Assembly (NCBI GenBank): GCA_004193325.1
Contig: SEDW01000001.1
Span: 1-44,506, forward strand
From: Pseudomonadota bacterium
Lineage (GTDB): Bacteria; Bdellovibrionota_B; Oligoflexia; Oligoflexales; Oligoflexaceae
Length of the DNA: 44,506 bases
Direction of reading: 5' to 3'
Numbering within the stretch: the first letter of the stretch is position 1; each line of letters opens with the position of its first letter. The position numbers and the translations under genes are program-made. The notes below the pieces were generated by a model. It was not told the origin of the DNA, made no database searches, and worked only from the letters and a program-made list of their open reading frames with translations. Positions 7,434 to 16,885 of this stretch are shown piece by piece.

Positions 7434-9761
7434 CTATTGAACCTCAATGTCCTCGATTGTACCATCAAACGCCAAAATCGCCTCACGGGTAAGTGGATGA
7501 TCCTGCAGGAGGGTTTTGAGGTCATCGCGCTCACGGGCTTTGACCTTTTGCTTGGTTTCCAAAAGGGTCTCGCGATTCTCTGGGGCATTGTCTGTCGCCT
7601 GAGTCAATTCACTCTTGGGCACAACATCGAAGATACCTTTGAAGCCGAAGAGCTGTTCAAAATGTACGAGGAGTTTTCTTCGGGTATCGAGATGCAAAAG
7701 CTTCTGGCCGGCGAGGCTCTCCGCTTCCACAGCAAGTTTGATTCGCTCGCGGGTGTATTCAAGGCTGTAAGTCTCTTCGAGCACACGAGCTTGAAGGGGC
7801 TTTTGTTTTTTCCATTCTTCAACGAAATGCTTCCAGGTTTCCGGCCAGGGTGTGGCTCCACCTGAGGGAGTTGCTGCCATAGCTGGGCTAGCACTCGGCG
7901 TTGCGACAGGAATCGGTGCAGCTGCCTGAACTGAACTTGCCTCTGACGCCTCTGCTGCCGGGACAGAGGCCGCAGCTTTGGGCTTATCCATCGCATGAGC
8001 AACAGCCTGTGCCGCTGACACATCCTGAGTGTCGATTGGCTTCGGCTTAGTTCTTTGCTGCATTTTTTCAGCAAAGGAATTCGTCTTTGACAGTAGGCCA
8101 GTCGTTTGCTCAATCGGAGCGGCTTTTGCCTCCGGAGCCACACTCTCGTCTTCGACTTTAGGGCTTGGTGGATAAATGGGTGCCTGAGGCACAGTTTCCA
8201 CTTTAGCCACCTGAGGAGCGGCTGCAGCAGCAACGGCTGCCGTAGCCAAAGCCACCGGTGATTGGGCGATAGCTGCAGTGACAACAGTTTGGCTCGAAGT
8301 TGAAACTTCGATCCGCACAGCGGGCGACGCGGAAATCTCAGGCCTTGCAGGTGCCGATGCGTAAGACGGAATTGAAGATACTTCGGTCTTGGCCGCAGCA
8401 TTGCTGGCTGGAGCGGATCCCGATCCTGGATTGCCGGACTGAGTTTGTTTCCAGCGATTTCTCAAATCAAGAGGAGGATTCGCTGCTCCTTCGGCTTTAG
8501 GAGCCTGCGGAGCGGCCTGCGCTGGAGCGGAGGACGCATTTGAAGCGGGAGATGGCGCCGAGTGAGCGGGCGTAATCGGATTCGCCTGTAGGGCTGCTCC
8601 TGCTCCTGTTCCTTGAGCCGCGCCGGTCATCTGGCCTTGAAAGAGGGCCGTGATATCGGGCAGACCGGGATCAAGGCACCATTCGAGGGCATAATTTTCG
8701 ACCACGAAACGATCGAGTTCACTGTTTCGCAGATCATCGAGACATTTTACAAAGGTGCGGAATATGCGATTGAGATCAAAAAGCTTCGCTTCCTGTCCCA
8801 TCACCTTTAAGGCCTGTTGCTCACGCTCTTCGAGATCAAGAAGATCAAGCTCGGAACTTTGATTGGGAATCGTTTTGAGAACAAATGCGTTGCGACAGGC
8901 CTTGATCAACTCTTCAACGAGAATCGTCATCGCAAGACCTTCCTGGTCCCAGCGAGCGATCACGGCGAGGATGCCGGCACTGTTTTTTTGCAAAAGCATC
9001 TTAAGAAGTTCATAGATGGGCTCGGCGTGGCCGCTGTTTACCATCGGTTCAACGGCTTCCCAACTCACCATACCACCGCCAACGGCAATGACTTGATCGA
9101 GTAGGGTCAGAGCATCACGCAAGGACCCTTTGCCTTCACGGGCAATCCAGTGAATAGCGCGGTCATCAAATTTCACATTCTCCTGAGCAAGAATGTCGGC
9201 AATGCGTTTTTTGGTAAGAACAGTCGAGATCTTTTGCAGGTGAAAGATCTGACAACGACTTTGAATTGTCTCAGGAACCTTGTGCAGCTCCGTCGTAGCA
9301 AAGACAAAAACCACGTGCTCGGGCGGCTCTTCTAAGGTCTTGAGAAGCGCGTTAAACGCACTGACCGAGAGCATATGAACTTCATCGATAATGTAAATCT
9401 TGTAGGAGGAACGCTGGGGAACGTAAGCCAGGGTCTCTTGTAAAGCCCGAACGTCGTCCACCCCGGTGTTGGATGCACCATCGATTTCGAGAACGTCTTC
9501 ATGCGTGCCGTGCTGAATGGCGAGACAGCTCGCGCATACATTGCAGGGCTCAGGAGTTGGACCCTTTTCACAGTTTAAGGCTTTGGCATAAATCCTTGCC
9601 GTCGTTGTTTTACCGATACCTCTGACGCCAGTAAATATGACACCACGAGGTTCCCGTTTCAAACGAATGGCATTCGTCAACGCGAGCCCGACGGATTCTT
9701 GCCCGACTAAGTCTGCAAAAGTATTCGGTCTATATTTTCTAGCGAGGGATAAATATGACAA
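7434..9761 (-). CDS. dnaX: DNA polymerase III subunit gamma/tau
   Basis: This 775-residue clamp-loader ATPase loads the beta sliding clamp during replication. The AAA+ module has GVRGIGKT (residues 45 to 52), four zinc cysteines (C64, C73, C76, C79), DEVHMLS and the SRC finger QSRCQIF. Residues from about 370 to 625 form a long Ala/Pro-rich linker, followed by a tau-like C-terminal domain. The start is TTG at 9761, preceded by GAGGAGG with an 8-base spacer. A perfect 14-base palindrome (TCAGAGATCTCTGA, 9775 to 9788) overlaps the edge of that Shine-Dalgarno site and could fold over it. I found no convincing frameshift signal for a short gamma form. It is downstream of tRNA-Ser and SRP RNA and upstream of the MglA-like gene. 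Confidence 0.97.
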   Translation of the reverse strand: MSYLSLARKYRPNTFADLVGQESVGLALTNAIRLKREPRGVIFTGVRGIGKTTTARIYAKALNCEKGPTPEPCNVCASCLAIQHGTHEDVLEIDGASNTGVDDVRALQETLAYVPQRSSYKIYIIDEVHMLSVSAFNALLKTLEEPPEHVVFVFATTELHKVPETIQSRCQIFHLQKISTVLTKKRIADILAQENVKFDDRAIHWIAREGKGSLRDALTLLDQVIAVGGGMVSWEAVEPMVNSGHAEPIYELLKMLLQKNSAGILAVIARWDQEGLAMTILVEELIKACRNAFVLKTIPNQSSELDLLDLEEREQQALKVMGQEAKLFDLNRIFRTFVKCLDDLRNSELDRFVVENYALEWCLDPGLPDITALFQGQMTGAAQGTGAGAALQANPITPAHSAPSPASNASSAPAQAAPQAPKAEGAANPPLDLRNRWKQTQSGNPGSGSAPASNAAAKTEVSSIPSYASAPARPEISASPAVRIEVSTSSQTVVTAAIAQSPVALATAAVAAAAAPQVAKVETVPQAPIYPPSPKVEDESVAPEAKAAPIEQTTGLLSKTNSFAEKMQQRTKPKPIDTQDVSAAQAVAHAMDKPKAAASVPAAEASEASSVQAAAPIPVATPSASPAMAATPSGGATPWPETWKHFVEEWKKQKPLQARVLEETYSLEYTRERIKLAVEAESLAGQKLLHLDTRRKLLVHFEQLFGFKGIFDVVPKSELTQATDNAPENRETLLETKQKVKARERDDLKTLLQDHPLTREAILAFDGTIEDIEVQ

Positions 9762-9854
9762 GGGAAACGCCTCCTCAGAGATCTCTGAAGCCTATAGAAA
9801 TAGCACGTTTCTCGCGATGATGAAGCAGGAGAAAGAGAAAAGAAAAAGCGCACC

Positions 9855-9958
<104 letters not shown>

Positions 9959-10026
9959 GCTGCGCTTTCAAGAGAAACAGCGTGAGCTTAACTCAAAGCC
10001 GGCCCTGAGACCAAACTTTTATAGAG

Positions 10027-10116
10027 TGGCGGAGAGAGAGGGATTTGAACCCTCGAGGCGGTTTCCCACCTACACGCGTTCCAGGCGTGCGCAATCAACC
10101 ACTCTGCCACCTCTCC
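10027..10116 (-). tRNA. tRNA-Ser (anticodon GGA)
   Basis: The minus strand folds as a class II tRNA of 90 bases with a long variable arm. The acceptor stem is GGAGAGG / TCTCTCC, the anticodon stem CACGC / GCGTG holds the loop CTGGAAC with anticodon GGA, and the T arm is GAGGGTTCAAATCCCTC. The CCA end is encoded (10027 to 10029). It reads serine UCC and UCU codons. Confidence 0.97.
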
Positions 10117-10151
10117 AAACACTCACCTCGGTGGTTAACCGAAGTGGAGAG

Positions 10152-10180
10152 AAGCTATTAATTTTCAGATTTCAAGTCAA
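10152..10180 (-). promoter_or_regulatory. Likely sigma70 promoter of the tRNA-Ser/SRP RNA unit
   Basis: On the minus strand TTGACT (10175 to 10180) and TAGCTT (10152 to 10157) are 17 bases apart. The expected start lies about 30 bases before the tRNA. The -10 box is only a partial match, but the element sits directly after the sucA terminator, where a new promoter is needed. Confidence 0.5.
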
Positions 10181-10211
10181 CAGATACTTGGCATCATTGG
10201 CTTTTGAACGC

Positions 10212-10239
10212 AAAAAAGCCCGAGAGATCTCGGGCTTTT
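10212..10239 (-). terminator. Rho-independent terminator of sucA
   Basis: On the minus strand AAAAGCCCGA pairs with TCGGGCTTTT and is followed by further T residues, about 20 bases after the sucA stop. This separates the 2-oxoglutarate dehydrogenase operon from the tRNA unit. Confidence 0.85.
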
Positions 10240-10257
10240 CGTTAGTTTGGATCTAAA

Positions 10258-13047
10258 TCAGGACTTGCTGGCGCGCTTGGCGGCTTTCTCTGGAAGAGTC
10301 AGAGCTTCGACGACAATTCGCTTTTGCTCTTTCTCGTGAACTTTCAAATAGCCTTCAGCAGTTGTACCCGCGTCACGACGGCCACAATAGTTGACACGAC
10401 GGCCGGCAGCCAGTGCTTCCAGACGGTGACGGATAAAGGTCCAGGTACCCATGTTAGCCGGTTCTTCTTGAACCCAAAGAATCTCTTCCGCAGCACTGTA
10501 AGCTTTGAGCACGTCTTGAATCTGCTGCTCTGGGAAAGGGTAGAGCTGCTCGATACGGACGATGGCAACCTGGTCTTTGGTTGGCGTTGCCTGACGCTCT
10601 TTGTCGAGTTCGTAGAAGATTTTACCGGTGCAAAATACTACGCGGCGAACATCGGCTTTTTTCTTGATTTCAACGTCATCGATAACTTCTTGAAAGCCAC
10701 CTTTGGTGAATTCATCAAGCTTCGAGATGCAGAGGGGATGACGAAGCAGACTTTTCGGAGTCATGATGACAAGTGGCTTACGGAAAGGACGAGCCAATTG
10801 ACGACGCAACATGTGGAAAAGTTGAGCGGGTTTCGTCAGGTTTGCCACCTGAATATTGTAGTCACCACAAAGCTGCAAAAAGCGCTCTGGGCGGCCGCTG
10901 GAGTGTTCGGGGCCCTGACCTTCATGACCATGAGGCAAGAGAAGTACAAGCCCAGACGTTTGCTTCCACTTCGCTTCCGAAGCGACAAGGAACTGATCGA
11001 TAATCATCTGCGCGCCGTTCACGAAGTCACCGAATTGTGCTTCCCACATAACAAGCGAATCGGGATCTGCAACTGTGTAACCGAACTCAAAACCCATGAC
11101 GCCTTGCTCAGAAAGCGGCGAGTTAATGACTTCGACAGTCGCCTGTTTAGGATCGATTTGATTGAGTAGATGCAGCTTCTCACCAGTTTCAGCATCACGG
11201 ATTACTGCGTGACGATGAGAGAAGGTACCGCGTTGGCAATCCTGCCCGGAGAGACGAATGTGTTTACCTTCAAGGCCCAGGCTTGCGAAAGCCAGAGACT
11301 CGCCCAGACCCCAGTCGATAGCGCCTTCGCCATTGATCATCTCAACGCGCGATTTTAATAGACGTTCGATCTTAGGGTTAGGGGTAAACCCTTTTGGAAT
11401 ATAGGTCGTGCGCTCAACCAACTTTTGAATCGTCGCGAGATCGATCGAAGTCTTAACAGGTTTAAATGAATCTTCCGGTGTGGCCTTAACGACCTTCATC
11501 GCCTTTTCAAATTCCTTTGGAATTGTCGAAACGATATTCACGAGACCTGCGCGGACTTTTTCCATGCAGTCTTGAAGGTGATCACGGAATTCTTTCATCT
11601 GCTTCGCGAGATCATCAGCAGCAAGAGCACCTTCTTTGATCAGCTTGTCAGTATAGATCGTAAGAACTGTCGGGTGCGCTTTGATTTTCTTGTACATCAA
11701 CGGCTGCGTGAACAATGGCTCATCAGTTTCGTTGTGTCCGTGACGACGGTAACCGATGAGGTCGATTACGATGTCACACTTAAATTTCTGACGGTAAGCA
11801 ACCGCAAGCTGGGCAACCCATATTACGGCTTCCGGATCATCAGCGTTGACGTGAAGAACAGGGGCACGAATGATTTTCGCCATGTTAGATGCATAACGGC
11901 TCGAACGGCCTTCTTCAGGATCGGTCGTAAAACCAACCTGGTTGTTCGAGATGATGTGGATTGTTCCACCGGTGCGATACATTTCAAGCTCAGCGAGGTT
12001 CAAGGTCTCAGCGACAAGGCCCTGGCCCATGAATGCAGCATCGCCGTGAATAAGCATCGGCACCACGCGATTTCGCTCAACCGTATCACCCAAAAGGCGC
12101 TGACGCGCACGGGCAAAGCCTTCAACCACTGGGTTGACAACTTCAAGGTGACTTGGGTTTGGCGAGAGGTAAGCGCGAATCTTGCCGCCTGAAAAGGTCG
12201 AGAGAGTGTTTGCGAAACCTTTGTGGTATTTTACGTCACCGTCGATACCATTCGTTTCGATTTCTGTGCCTTCGAATTCCTTGATCATCTGCTCGTAGGA
12301 CTTACCCATGAAGTTGGTAAGAACGTTGAGACGACCGCGGTGAGCCATACCAAGAATGATCTCTTCCGCGTTAGCCTTAACTGATTCATCAGCAAGGATA
12401 TCAAGGAGCAGAACCATTGTGTCGAGACCTTCGATCGAGAATCGCTTCTGACCAAGGTAACGGTCTTGAAGAAACTTCTCAAAGCCTTCAGCCTGAACAA
12501 GTTTCTTCACGACATATTTTTTGAGATCGGCTGAGATCCCAGGACGATTATGATTGGATTCCATCTGCGTTTGCAGCCAATGAATCGCTTCATTGTCAGT
12601 CGTATCGCGGAAATCCGCTCCAATGTGTGAGCAGTAAGTCTCAGTTACGAGTGTTCTTACTTCTCCAAAAGTAATTGGCCCCTTGGTGGGAAGACTCGCA
12701 GGATGAATCGTGCGAGCATCATCGACACCGGCGAGGCCACTGTTTTCAGGGGAAAACATAGCATCGAGGGTTGGCTTCTCTTTAAGAGGGTTTAGATCAG
12801 CTGAAAGATGGCCGAGTCGACGGAAGAGGTTGATGTAATCCTCAACCTTGGCTTCGATGCCGTCTCCATCACCGCTTGCCCCAGCAAAATTATTAGCTGC
12901 CGCAAACTCGTAGCCTTCGAAAAAAGCTTTCATCGAAGGATCTACAGCTTCAGGGTCTTTCTTGTACTCTTTGTAGAGGTCTTCAAGAAAATTGATATTC
13001 GTTCCGCTGGCGAAAGAAAACTTGCCGCCGTCGATCACACCTTTCAT
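10258..13047 (-). CDS. sucA: 2-oxoglutarate dehydrogenase E1 component
   Basis: This 929-residue thiamine-diphosphate enzyme decarboxylates 2-oxoglutarate and passes the succinyl group to the E2 lipoyl domain in the TCA cycle. The N-terminal E1 peptide NFLEDLYKEYKKDPEAVD is present. GMAHRGRLNVL, HGDAAFMGQG and NNQVGFTT mark the ThDP fold, and PHGHEGQGPEHSSGRPERFL lies in the transketolase-like domain. Length is normal for the family. It is the last gene of sucB-lpdA-sucA, 33 bases after lpdA. This differs from the common sucA-sucB(-lpd) order, but all three subunits of one complex are still made from one unit. Confidence 0.97.
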   Translation of the reverse strand: MKGVIDGGKFSFASGTNINFLEDLYKEYKKDPEAVDPSMKAFFEGYEFAAANNFAGASGDGDGIEAKVEDYINLFRRLGHLSADLNPLKEKPTLDAMFSPENSGLAGVDDARTIHPASLPTKGPITFGEVRTLVTETYCSHIGADFRDTTDNEAIHWLQTQMESNHNRPGISADLKKYVVKKLVQAEGFEKFLQDRYLGQKRFSIEGLDTMVLLLDILADESVKANAEEIILGMAHRGRLNVLTNFMGKSYEQMIKEFEGTEIETNGIDGDVKYHKGFANTLSTFSGGKIRAYLSPNPSHLEVVNPVVEGFARARQRLLGDTVERNRVVPMLIHGDAAFMGQGLVAETLNLAELEMYRTGGTIHIISNNQVGFTTDPEEGRSSRYASNMAKIIRAPVLHVNADDPEAVIWVAQLAVAYRQKFKCDIVIDLIGYRRHGHNETDEPLFTQPLMYKKIKAHPTVLTIYTDKLIKEGALAADDLAKQMKEFRDHLQDCMEKVRAGLVNIVSTIPKEFEKAMKVVKATPEDSFKPVKTSIDLATIQKLVERTTYIPKGFTPNPKIERLLKSRVEMINGEGAIDWGLGESLAFASLGLEGKHIRLSGQDCQRGTFSHRHAVIRDAETGEKLHLLNQIDPKQATVEVINSPLSEQGVMGFEFGYTVADPDSLVMWEAQFGDFVNGAQMIIDQFLVASEAKWKQTSGLVLLLPHGHEGQGPEHSSGRPERFLQLCGDYNIQVANLTKPAQLFHMLRRQLARPFRKPLVIMTPKSLLRHPLCISKLDEFTKGGFQEVIDDVEIKKKADVRRVVFCTGKIFYELDKERQATPTKDQVAIVRIEQLYPFPEQQIQDVLKAYSAAEEILWVQEEPANMGTWTFIRHRLEALAAGRRVNYCGRRDAGTTAEGYLKVHEKEQKRIVVEALTLPEKAAKRASKS

Positions 13048-13080
13048 AAACCCAACTCCGTGAGGGCATAGCCTCGACTT

Positions 13081-14484
13081 TTAACCGTTTAAAGAGCGTT
13101 TATCGACTGCCAAAGCAGCCTCTTTGATCACTTCTGCAAGAGTAGGGTGGCCATGTACGGTACGAGCCACGTCTTCAGAACTTGCTGAATATTCGAATGC
13201 CATTGCGAGTTCCGCAATGAGTTCGGATGCATTTGGACCGACGATATGAGCCCCGATCAATAGATCAGTTTTCTTATCCGCGATCAGTTTCACAAAGCCT
13301 TCGGTATCGCCGTGGCACATCGCGCGAGCGTTGGCGCCAAAGGTCGATTTGCCGATTGAAACGGCGATGCCCTGAGCTTCCGCTTCCTGTTCGGTCAAGC
13401 CGATCGAGGCAACTTCGGGCCAGGTGTAGACAATGTTTGGAATCGCGCGGTAGTTGACGTGACCGTGTTTGCCAACGATGAATTCAGCGCAAGCGACGCC
13501 TTCTTCCTCGGCCTTGTGAGCCAGCATTGGACCATCAATAACGTCACCGATCGCGTAGATACCAGGGACTTCGGTCTGGAATTTCTTGTCGACCTTAACT
13601 TTACCGGCTTTATCAGGAGTGATGCCTACTTTGTCGAGGCCGAGATTTTTAGTGAAAGCGCGGCGACCGACTGCAACCAAAAGCTTATCGCATTTGATTT
13701 CCAGTTTCTGGCCGTCTTTTTCCGCGATAACGGTAAGTTCATCGCCGTTCTTTTTGAGTTCGGTGAACTTGGTCTTCTCATGAAACTCGAGGCCTTCTGC
13801 GCCCAAAGTCTTTTTCATGACGCGAATCACTTCTTTGTCCATCATCGGCAGAATGTTATCTGCAAATTCAATGACCGTGACTTTCGCGCCAAGGCGGGCC
13901 CACACGCTGCCCATCTCAAGACCGATAACACCGCCGCCGACAACGACGAGATGCTTAGGGACTTTTTCGAAGTCGAGAGCGCCGGTCGAGCTGACGACTT
14001 GCTTCTCATCGAACTTTGCCATGGGCAATTCGATTGGCTCAGAACCAGTTGCGATAATTGTGTGTTTGGTTTTGAGCTTCTCCTCGCCGCCTTCCATCAA
14101 TTTCACTGCAACGATAGACTTATCAACAAAGGAACCTGTGCCTTTGAAGTAAGTGATCTTATTTTTCTTCATCAGGAATTCCACACCGCCCGTGAGCTTT
14201 GTGACAATACCAGCCTTGCGTTTGAGCATTTGCCCAACGTCAAAGCTGATCTTGTCGATGGAAATTCCGTGATCTTTGAACTTATGAGAGGCCGCGTGAA
14301 AATTCTCGCTCGACTGGAGCAAGGCTTTACTCGGGATGCAGCCCACGTTCAGACAGGTGCCGCCCAAAGTCCCGCGGTTTTCAATAATTGCGCATTTAAG
14401 ACCCAATTGTGAGGCGCGAATTGCAGCGATATAGCCTGCAACTCCACCACCGATAACAACGAGATCAAAACTATGTTCAGCCAT
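13081..14484 (-). CDS. lpdA: Dihydrolipoyl dehydrogenase (E3)
   Basis: This 467-residue flavoprotein reoxidises dihydrolipoamide on E2 and reduces NAD. The FAD-binding GGGVAGYIAAI is near residues 12 to 22. The redox disulfide is GGTCLNVGCIPSK (C44, C49), GGGVIGLEMGSV is the NAD domain glycine motif, and the C-terminal HPTLAE gives the catalytic His446-Glu451 pair. It lies 5 bases downstream of sucB and is surely cotranscribed with it. Being encoded inside the sucAB operon, it most likely serves this complex, although E3 is often shared with pyruvate dehydrogenase. Confidence 0.97.
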   Translation of the reverse strand: MAEHSFDLVVIGGGVAGYIAAIRASQLGLKCAIIENRGTLGGTCLNVGCIPSKALLQSSENFHAASHKFKDHGISIDKISFDVGQMLKRKAGIVTKLTGGVEFLMKKNKITYFKGTGSFVDKSIVAVKLMEGGEEKLKTKHTIIATGSEPIELPMAKFDEKQVVSSTGALDFEKVPKHLVVVGGGVIGLEMGSVWARLGAKVTVIEFADNILPMMDKEVIRVMKKTLGAEGLEFHEKTKFTELKKNGDELTVIAEKDGQKLEIKCDKLLVAVGRRAFTKNLGLDKVGITPDKAGKVKVDKKFQTEVPGIYAIGDVIDGPMLAHKAEEEGVACAEFIVGKHGHVNYRAIPNIVYTWPEVASIGLTEQEAEAQGIAVSIGKSTFGANARAMCHGDTEGFVKLIADKKTDLLIGAHIVGPNASELIAELAMAFEYSASSEDVARTVHGHPTLAEVIKEAALAVDKRSLNG

Positions 14485-14489
14485 ATTCG

Positions 14490-15746
14490 TTACACTCCCA
14501 AGAGCAGACGAGACGGATCTTCGATGGCATCCTTGATTTTAACGAGGAAACCAACTGCTTCCTTGCCGTCAACGATACGGTGATCGTAAGACATCGCAAG
14601 GTACATCATTGGACGAATGACAACCTGACCATTGATCGCCATTGGGCGATCCTGGATCTTGTGCATTCCAAGAATCGCGCTTTGCGGCGGATTCAGAATA
14701 GGTGTTGAGAGAAGGCTACCGAAGGTTCCGCCGTTTGAAATGGTGAAGGTACCGCCGGAGAGATCATCAAGAGCAATCTTGCCTTCGCGACCTTTTTTAC
14801 CGTACTCGACGATTGCCGCTTCAATTTGTGCGAAGTTGAGGTTCTCACAGTTTTTAACAACTGGAACCATCAGGCCACGCTCAGTGGAGACCGCAATACC
14901 GATATCACAGTAGTCGTGATAAACGATGTCGGTGCCGTCAATCGAACCGTTGATCGCCGGATAGGCTTTCAATGCATCGACTGCTGCTTTTACGAAGAAG
15001 CTCATGAAGCCAAGGTTCACACCGTTGACTTTGGCAAATTGATCTTTGTACTTTTTGCGAAGTTCCATGATCGCTGTCATGTCCACTTCGTTGAATGTCG
15101 TGAGCATCGCCGCAGTATGTTGAGCTTCAACCAGACGCTCAGCAATGCGTTGACGAATACGAGTCATTTTCTCGCGACGAACGCGGCGTTCGCCGGCAGC
15201 CGGAGGGGCAACTTTCGGAGCAGCCGGTGCAGCAGCTGCTGCTGGTGCTGGCGCGGAAGGAGCGGCAGCTGGTTTAGCTCCGCCTTCCTTGTGCTCGATG
15301 AGATCACCTTTGGTCACACGACCGTCGCGGCCTGAGCCTTCGATCTTAGACGTGTCAATATTTTCTTCCGCACTCATGCGTGCGACAGCTGGGCTCTTTG
15401 GACGTGGGTCGCTTGCAGCCGAAGCTTGAGCGGCGGGTGCAGGAGCTGAAGCAGGAGAAGCTTTCGCTGCCTCTTCTTTTGGCGCTGCAGCGTCAGCGGT
15501 GGGAGCCGAAGCGTTCGTATCGAGGCTTCCCAAAATTTCCCCGACTTTGACGGTGTCACCTTCGTTTTTGAGAATGGTGAGAACACCTTCAGACTCGGAA
15601 ACGATTTCGACAGTGGCTTTGTCGGTCTCGATTTCGACTAGGACGTCATCACGTTTTACAAAATCCCCAGCCTTTTTACGCCATTTGTAGACTTGGCCTT
15701 CAGTGACCGACTCGCCTACAACTGGAAACTTGACCTCAAATGCCAT
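14490..15746 (-). CDS. sucB: 2-oxoglutarate dehydrogenase E2, dihydrolipoyl succinyltransferase
   Basis: This 418-residue core enzyme moves the succinyl group to CoA. An N-terminal lipoyl domain carries [11 protein letters not shown], with K43 as the lipoylated lysine. A long Ala/Pro linker follows, then a peripheral subunit-binding domain ([16 protein letters not shown]). The catalytic acyltransferase domain ends with SYDHRIVDG (H389, D393). The start ATG at 15746 has GGGGGAG 5 bases upstream. It is the first gene of the sucB-lpdA-sucA operon, so its 260-base upstream region should hold the main promoter. That region contains a spaced 7-base inverted repeat (15794 to 15824). Confidence 0.97.
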   Translation of the reverse strand: MAFEVKFPVVGESVTEGQVYKWRKKAGDFVKRDDVLVEIETDKATVEIVSESEGVLTILKNEGDTVKVGEILGSLDTNASAPTADAAAPKEEAAKASPASAPAPAAQASAASDPRPKSPAVARMSAEENIDTSKIEGSGRDGRVTKGDLIEHKEGGAKPAAAPSAPAPAAAAAPAAPKVAPPAAGERRVRREKMTRIRQRIAERLVEAQHTAAMLTTFNEVDMTAIMELRKKYKDQFAKVNGVNLGFMSFFVKAAVDALKAYPAINGSIDGTDIVYHDYCDIGIAVSTERGLMVPVVKNCENLNFAQIEAAIVEYGKKGREGKIALDDLSGGTFTISNGGTFGSLLSTPILNPPQSAILGMHKIQDRPMAINGQVVIRPMMYLAMSYDHRIVDGKEAVGFLVKIKDAIEDPSRLLLGV

Positions 15747-15793
15747 ATCGTCTCCCCCAATGCTTCTATATTTTTAAAAAATCATCTTTTTTC

Positions 15794-15824
15794 CGGATAT
15801 GTTTTCGCCTGAACTTTATATCCG
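15794..15824. repeat. Inverted repeat in the sucB 5' region, possible operator
   Basis: CGGATAT (15794 to 15800) and ATATCCG (15818 to 15824) form a perfect inverted repeat 48 to 78 bases upstream of the sucB start. It could be a regulator site or a leader hairpin. Nothing else in 15747 to 16008 stands out, and no confident -35/-10 pair was found. Confidence 0.35.
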
Positions 15825-16008
15825 AATCCCGAGCAAGACAGCAGTATGAAATAACAACTCTAGCCGAAACTAAAAAGATAAAAGAGAGCCTGTGGCTGCT
15901 TTATATGGTACACCAAATCGCCTTGACAGAATCAGGCAGTTTCTTCCCATACTCTGACTCTTCACGCTCTCTCCGTGCATCCTGCCGCGAATTCCAACAA
16001 TGCTTGAA

Positions 16009-16872
16009 TTACAGCGCCTGCGGCTTCTGCAGCTGAGCGATCTGCATCAGCACTGACTGATGAACCACTGGTGTCAAATTAGCCTTCTCATCTCTGAGCT
16101 CAATGAGTTTAACCCCGTATTGATTGGCTGCAAGAGCCGCCCGAAATGCTTCAGCCTGATTTGCAGGAAAGTGTGGATCGCCCTGCATTTGATAAAGGTA
16201 AACCGATTTGGGCAAACCTGCAAAGTCCCAGGCGATCGAACGCTGCTCGGCGAAGCGACCGTCCTGCCCGCTTTGGAGCTTCTTCAGCTCGCTGACGAAA
16301 CCAGGATCCTTACCTTCGGAGAGAAGGGCCTCCCAATCATAAATGCCGTTTCCGACGATGAGCATCTTGAAGGGCATGGATTTCGCAATTCGGAAGGCGA
16401 GAACGCTGGCTTCCTCAAAACCCCAGATACCATCGATAGTCTTGCCGCCGTCTCTCTGCGCCTTGATCAGTCCCTCGATCGACTTGAGACTCAGGTCATC
16501 GCCGATGAGTTCTTTGCCTTCACTCTGCCCGACACCCGGGCGGTTGACGGCTAGAACATTATAGTCTTGTTGCAGAAAGGCCTGCACAAGGCCGGACTTG
16601 CAAGCGTCGGTTTTGAAGGGCGAATCCTTAGGATTAAGCATGACTACAAAAGGCGCTTTTACATTACGCGTGCAACTAAACCATTCAATTGAGTAGGCGC
16701 CGTCTAATTTCGCAGACATCCCTTGCTGGGCTTGAGCTTCCACAACTTTCCCAATGCCATCGGTCGATTCAATTTCAACCGAATTGGAGAACTGGTCCTG
16801 ATTGGAAGTGCAGGCGCAAAGACTGGAGGCTATCAAGACCATGCTCAATACCAGGCTGCTAGGCTTATTCAT
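16009..16872 (-). CDS. Lipoprotein with alpha/beta-hydrolase-like fold lacking the nucleophile motif
   Basis: This is a 287-residue predicted lipoprotein with signal peptide and lipobox SSLCAC. The start ATG at 16872 is fixed by AAGGAG 9 bases upstream; the ATG at 16881 directly abuts that site. After the signal the order of elements resembles an alpha/beta hydrolase: PFVVMLNPKD strand, NRPGVGQSEG loop, then a nucleophile-elbow position reading WGFEEAS. The usual GxSxG serine is missing. Candidate acid (MQGDPHFP) and histidine (VVHQS) residues remain near the C-terminus. It may be a non-catalytic relative or use an unusual site. It follows another lipoprotein gene by 13 bases. Confidence 0.65.
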   Translation of the reverse strand: MNKPSSLVLSMVLIASSLCACTSNQDQFSNSVEIESTDGIGKVVEAQAQQGMSAKLDGAYSIEWFSCTRNVKAPFVVMLNPKDSPFKTDACKSGLVQAFLQQDYNVLAVNRPGVGQSEGKELIGDDLSLKSIEGLIKAQRDGGKTIDGIWGFEEASVLAFRIAKSMPFKMLIVGNGIYDWEALLSEGKDPGFVSELKKLQSGQDGRFAEQRSIAWDFAGLPKSVYLYQMQGDPHFPANQAEAFRAALAANQYGVKLIELRDEKANLTPVVHQSVLMQIAQLQKPQAL

Positions 16873-16885
16873 GCGGGCCATCTCC

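Noticed and set aside
7795-7830. A-rich stretch in dnaX as a possible frameshift site for a short gamma subunit
   Set aside because: The run of six A is not in the X XXY YYZ register and lies far beyond the AAA+ module, so a gamma-producing frameshift is not supported.
7604-8401. Long minus-strand frame (265 codons) inside dnaX
   Set aside because: It lies in another frame of the Ala/Pro-rich dnaX linker, is Arg/Leu/Gln-rich as expected from shifted Ala/Pro codons, and has no family features.
13459-14412. Plus-strand open frame of 317 codons opposite lpdA
   Set aside because: Antisense shadow of a clear dihydrolipoyl dehydrogenase with no motif of its own.
15923-15950. TTGACA on the plus strand as a promoter
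   Set aside because: No acceptable -10 box at 16-18 bases, and it would read into the 3' end of a minus-strand gene.
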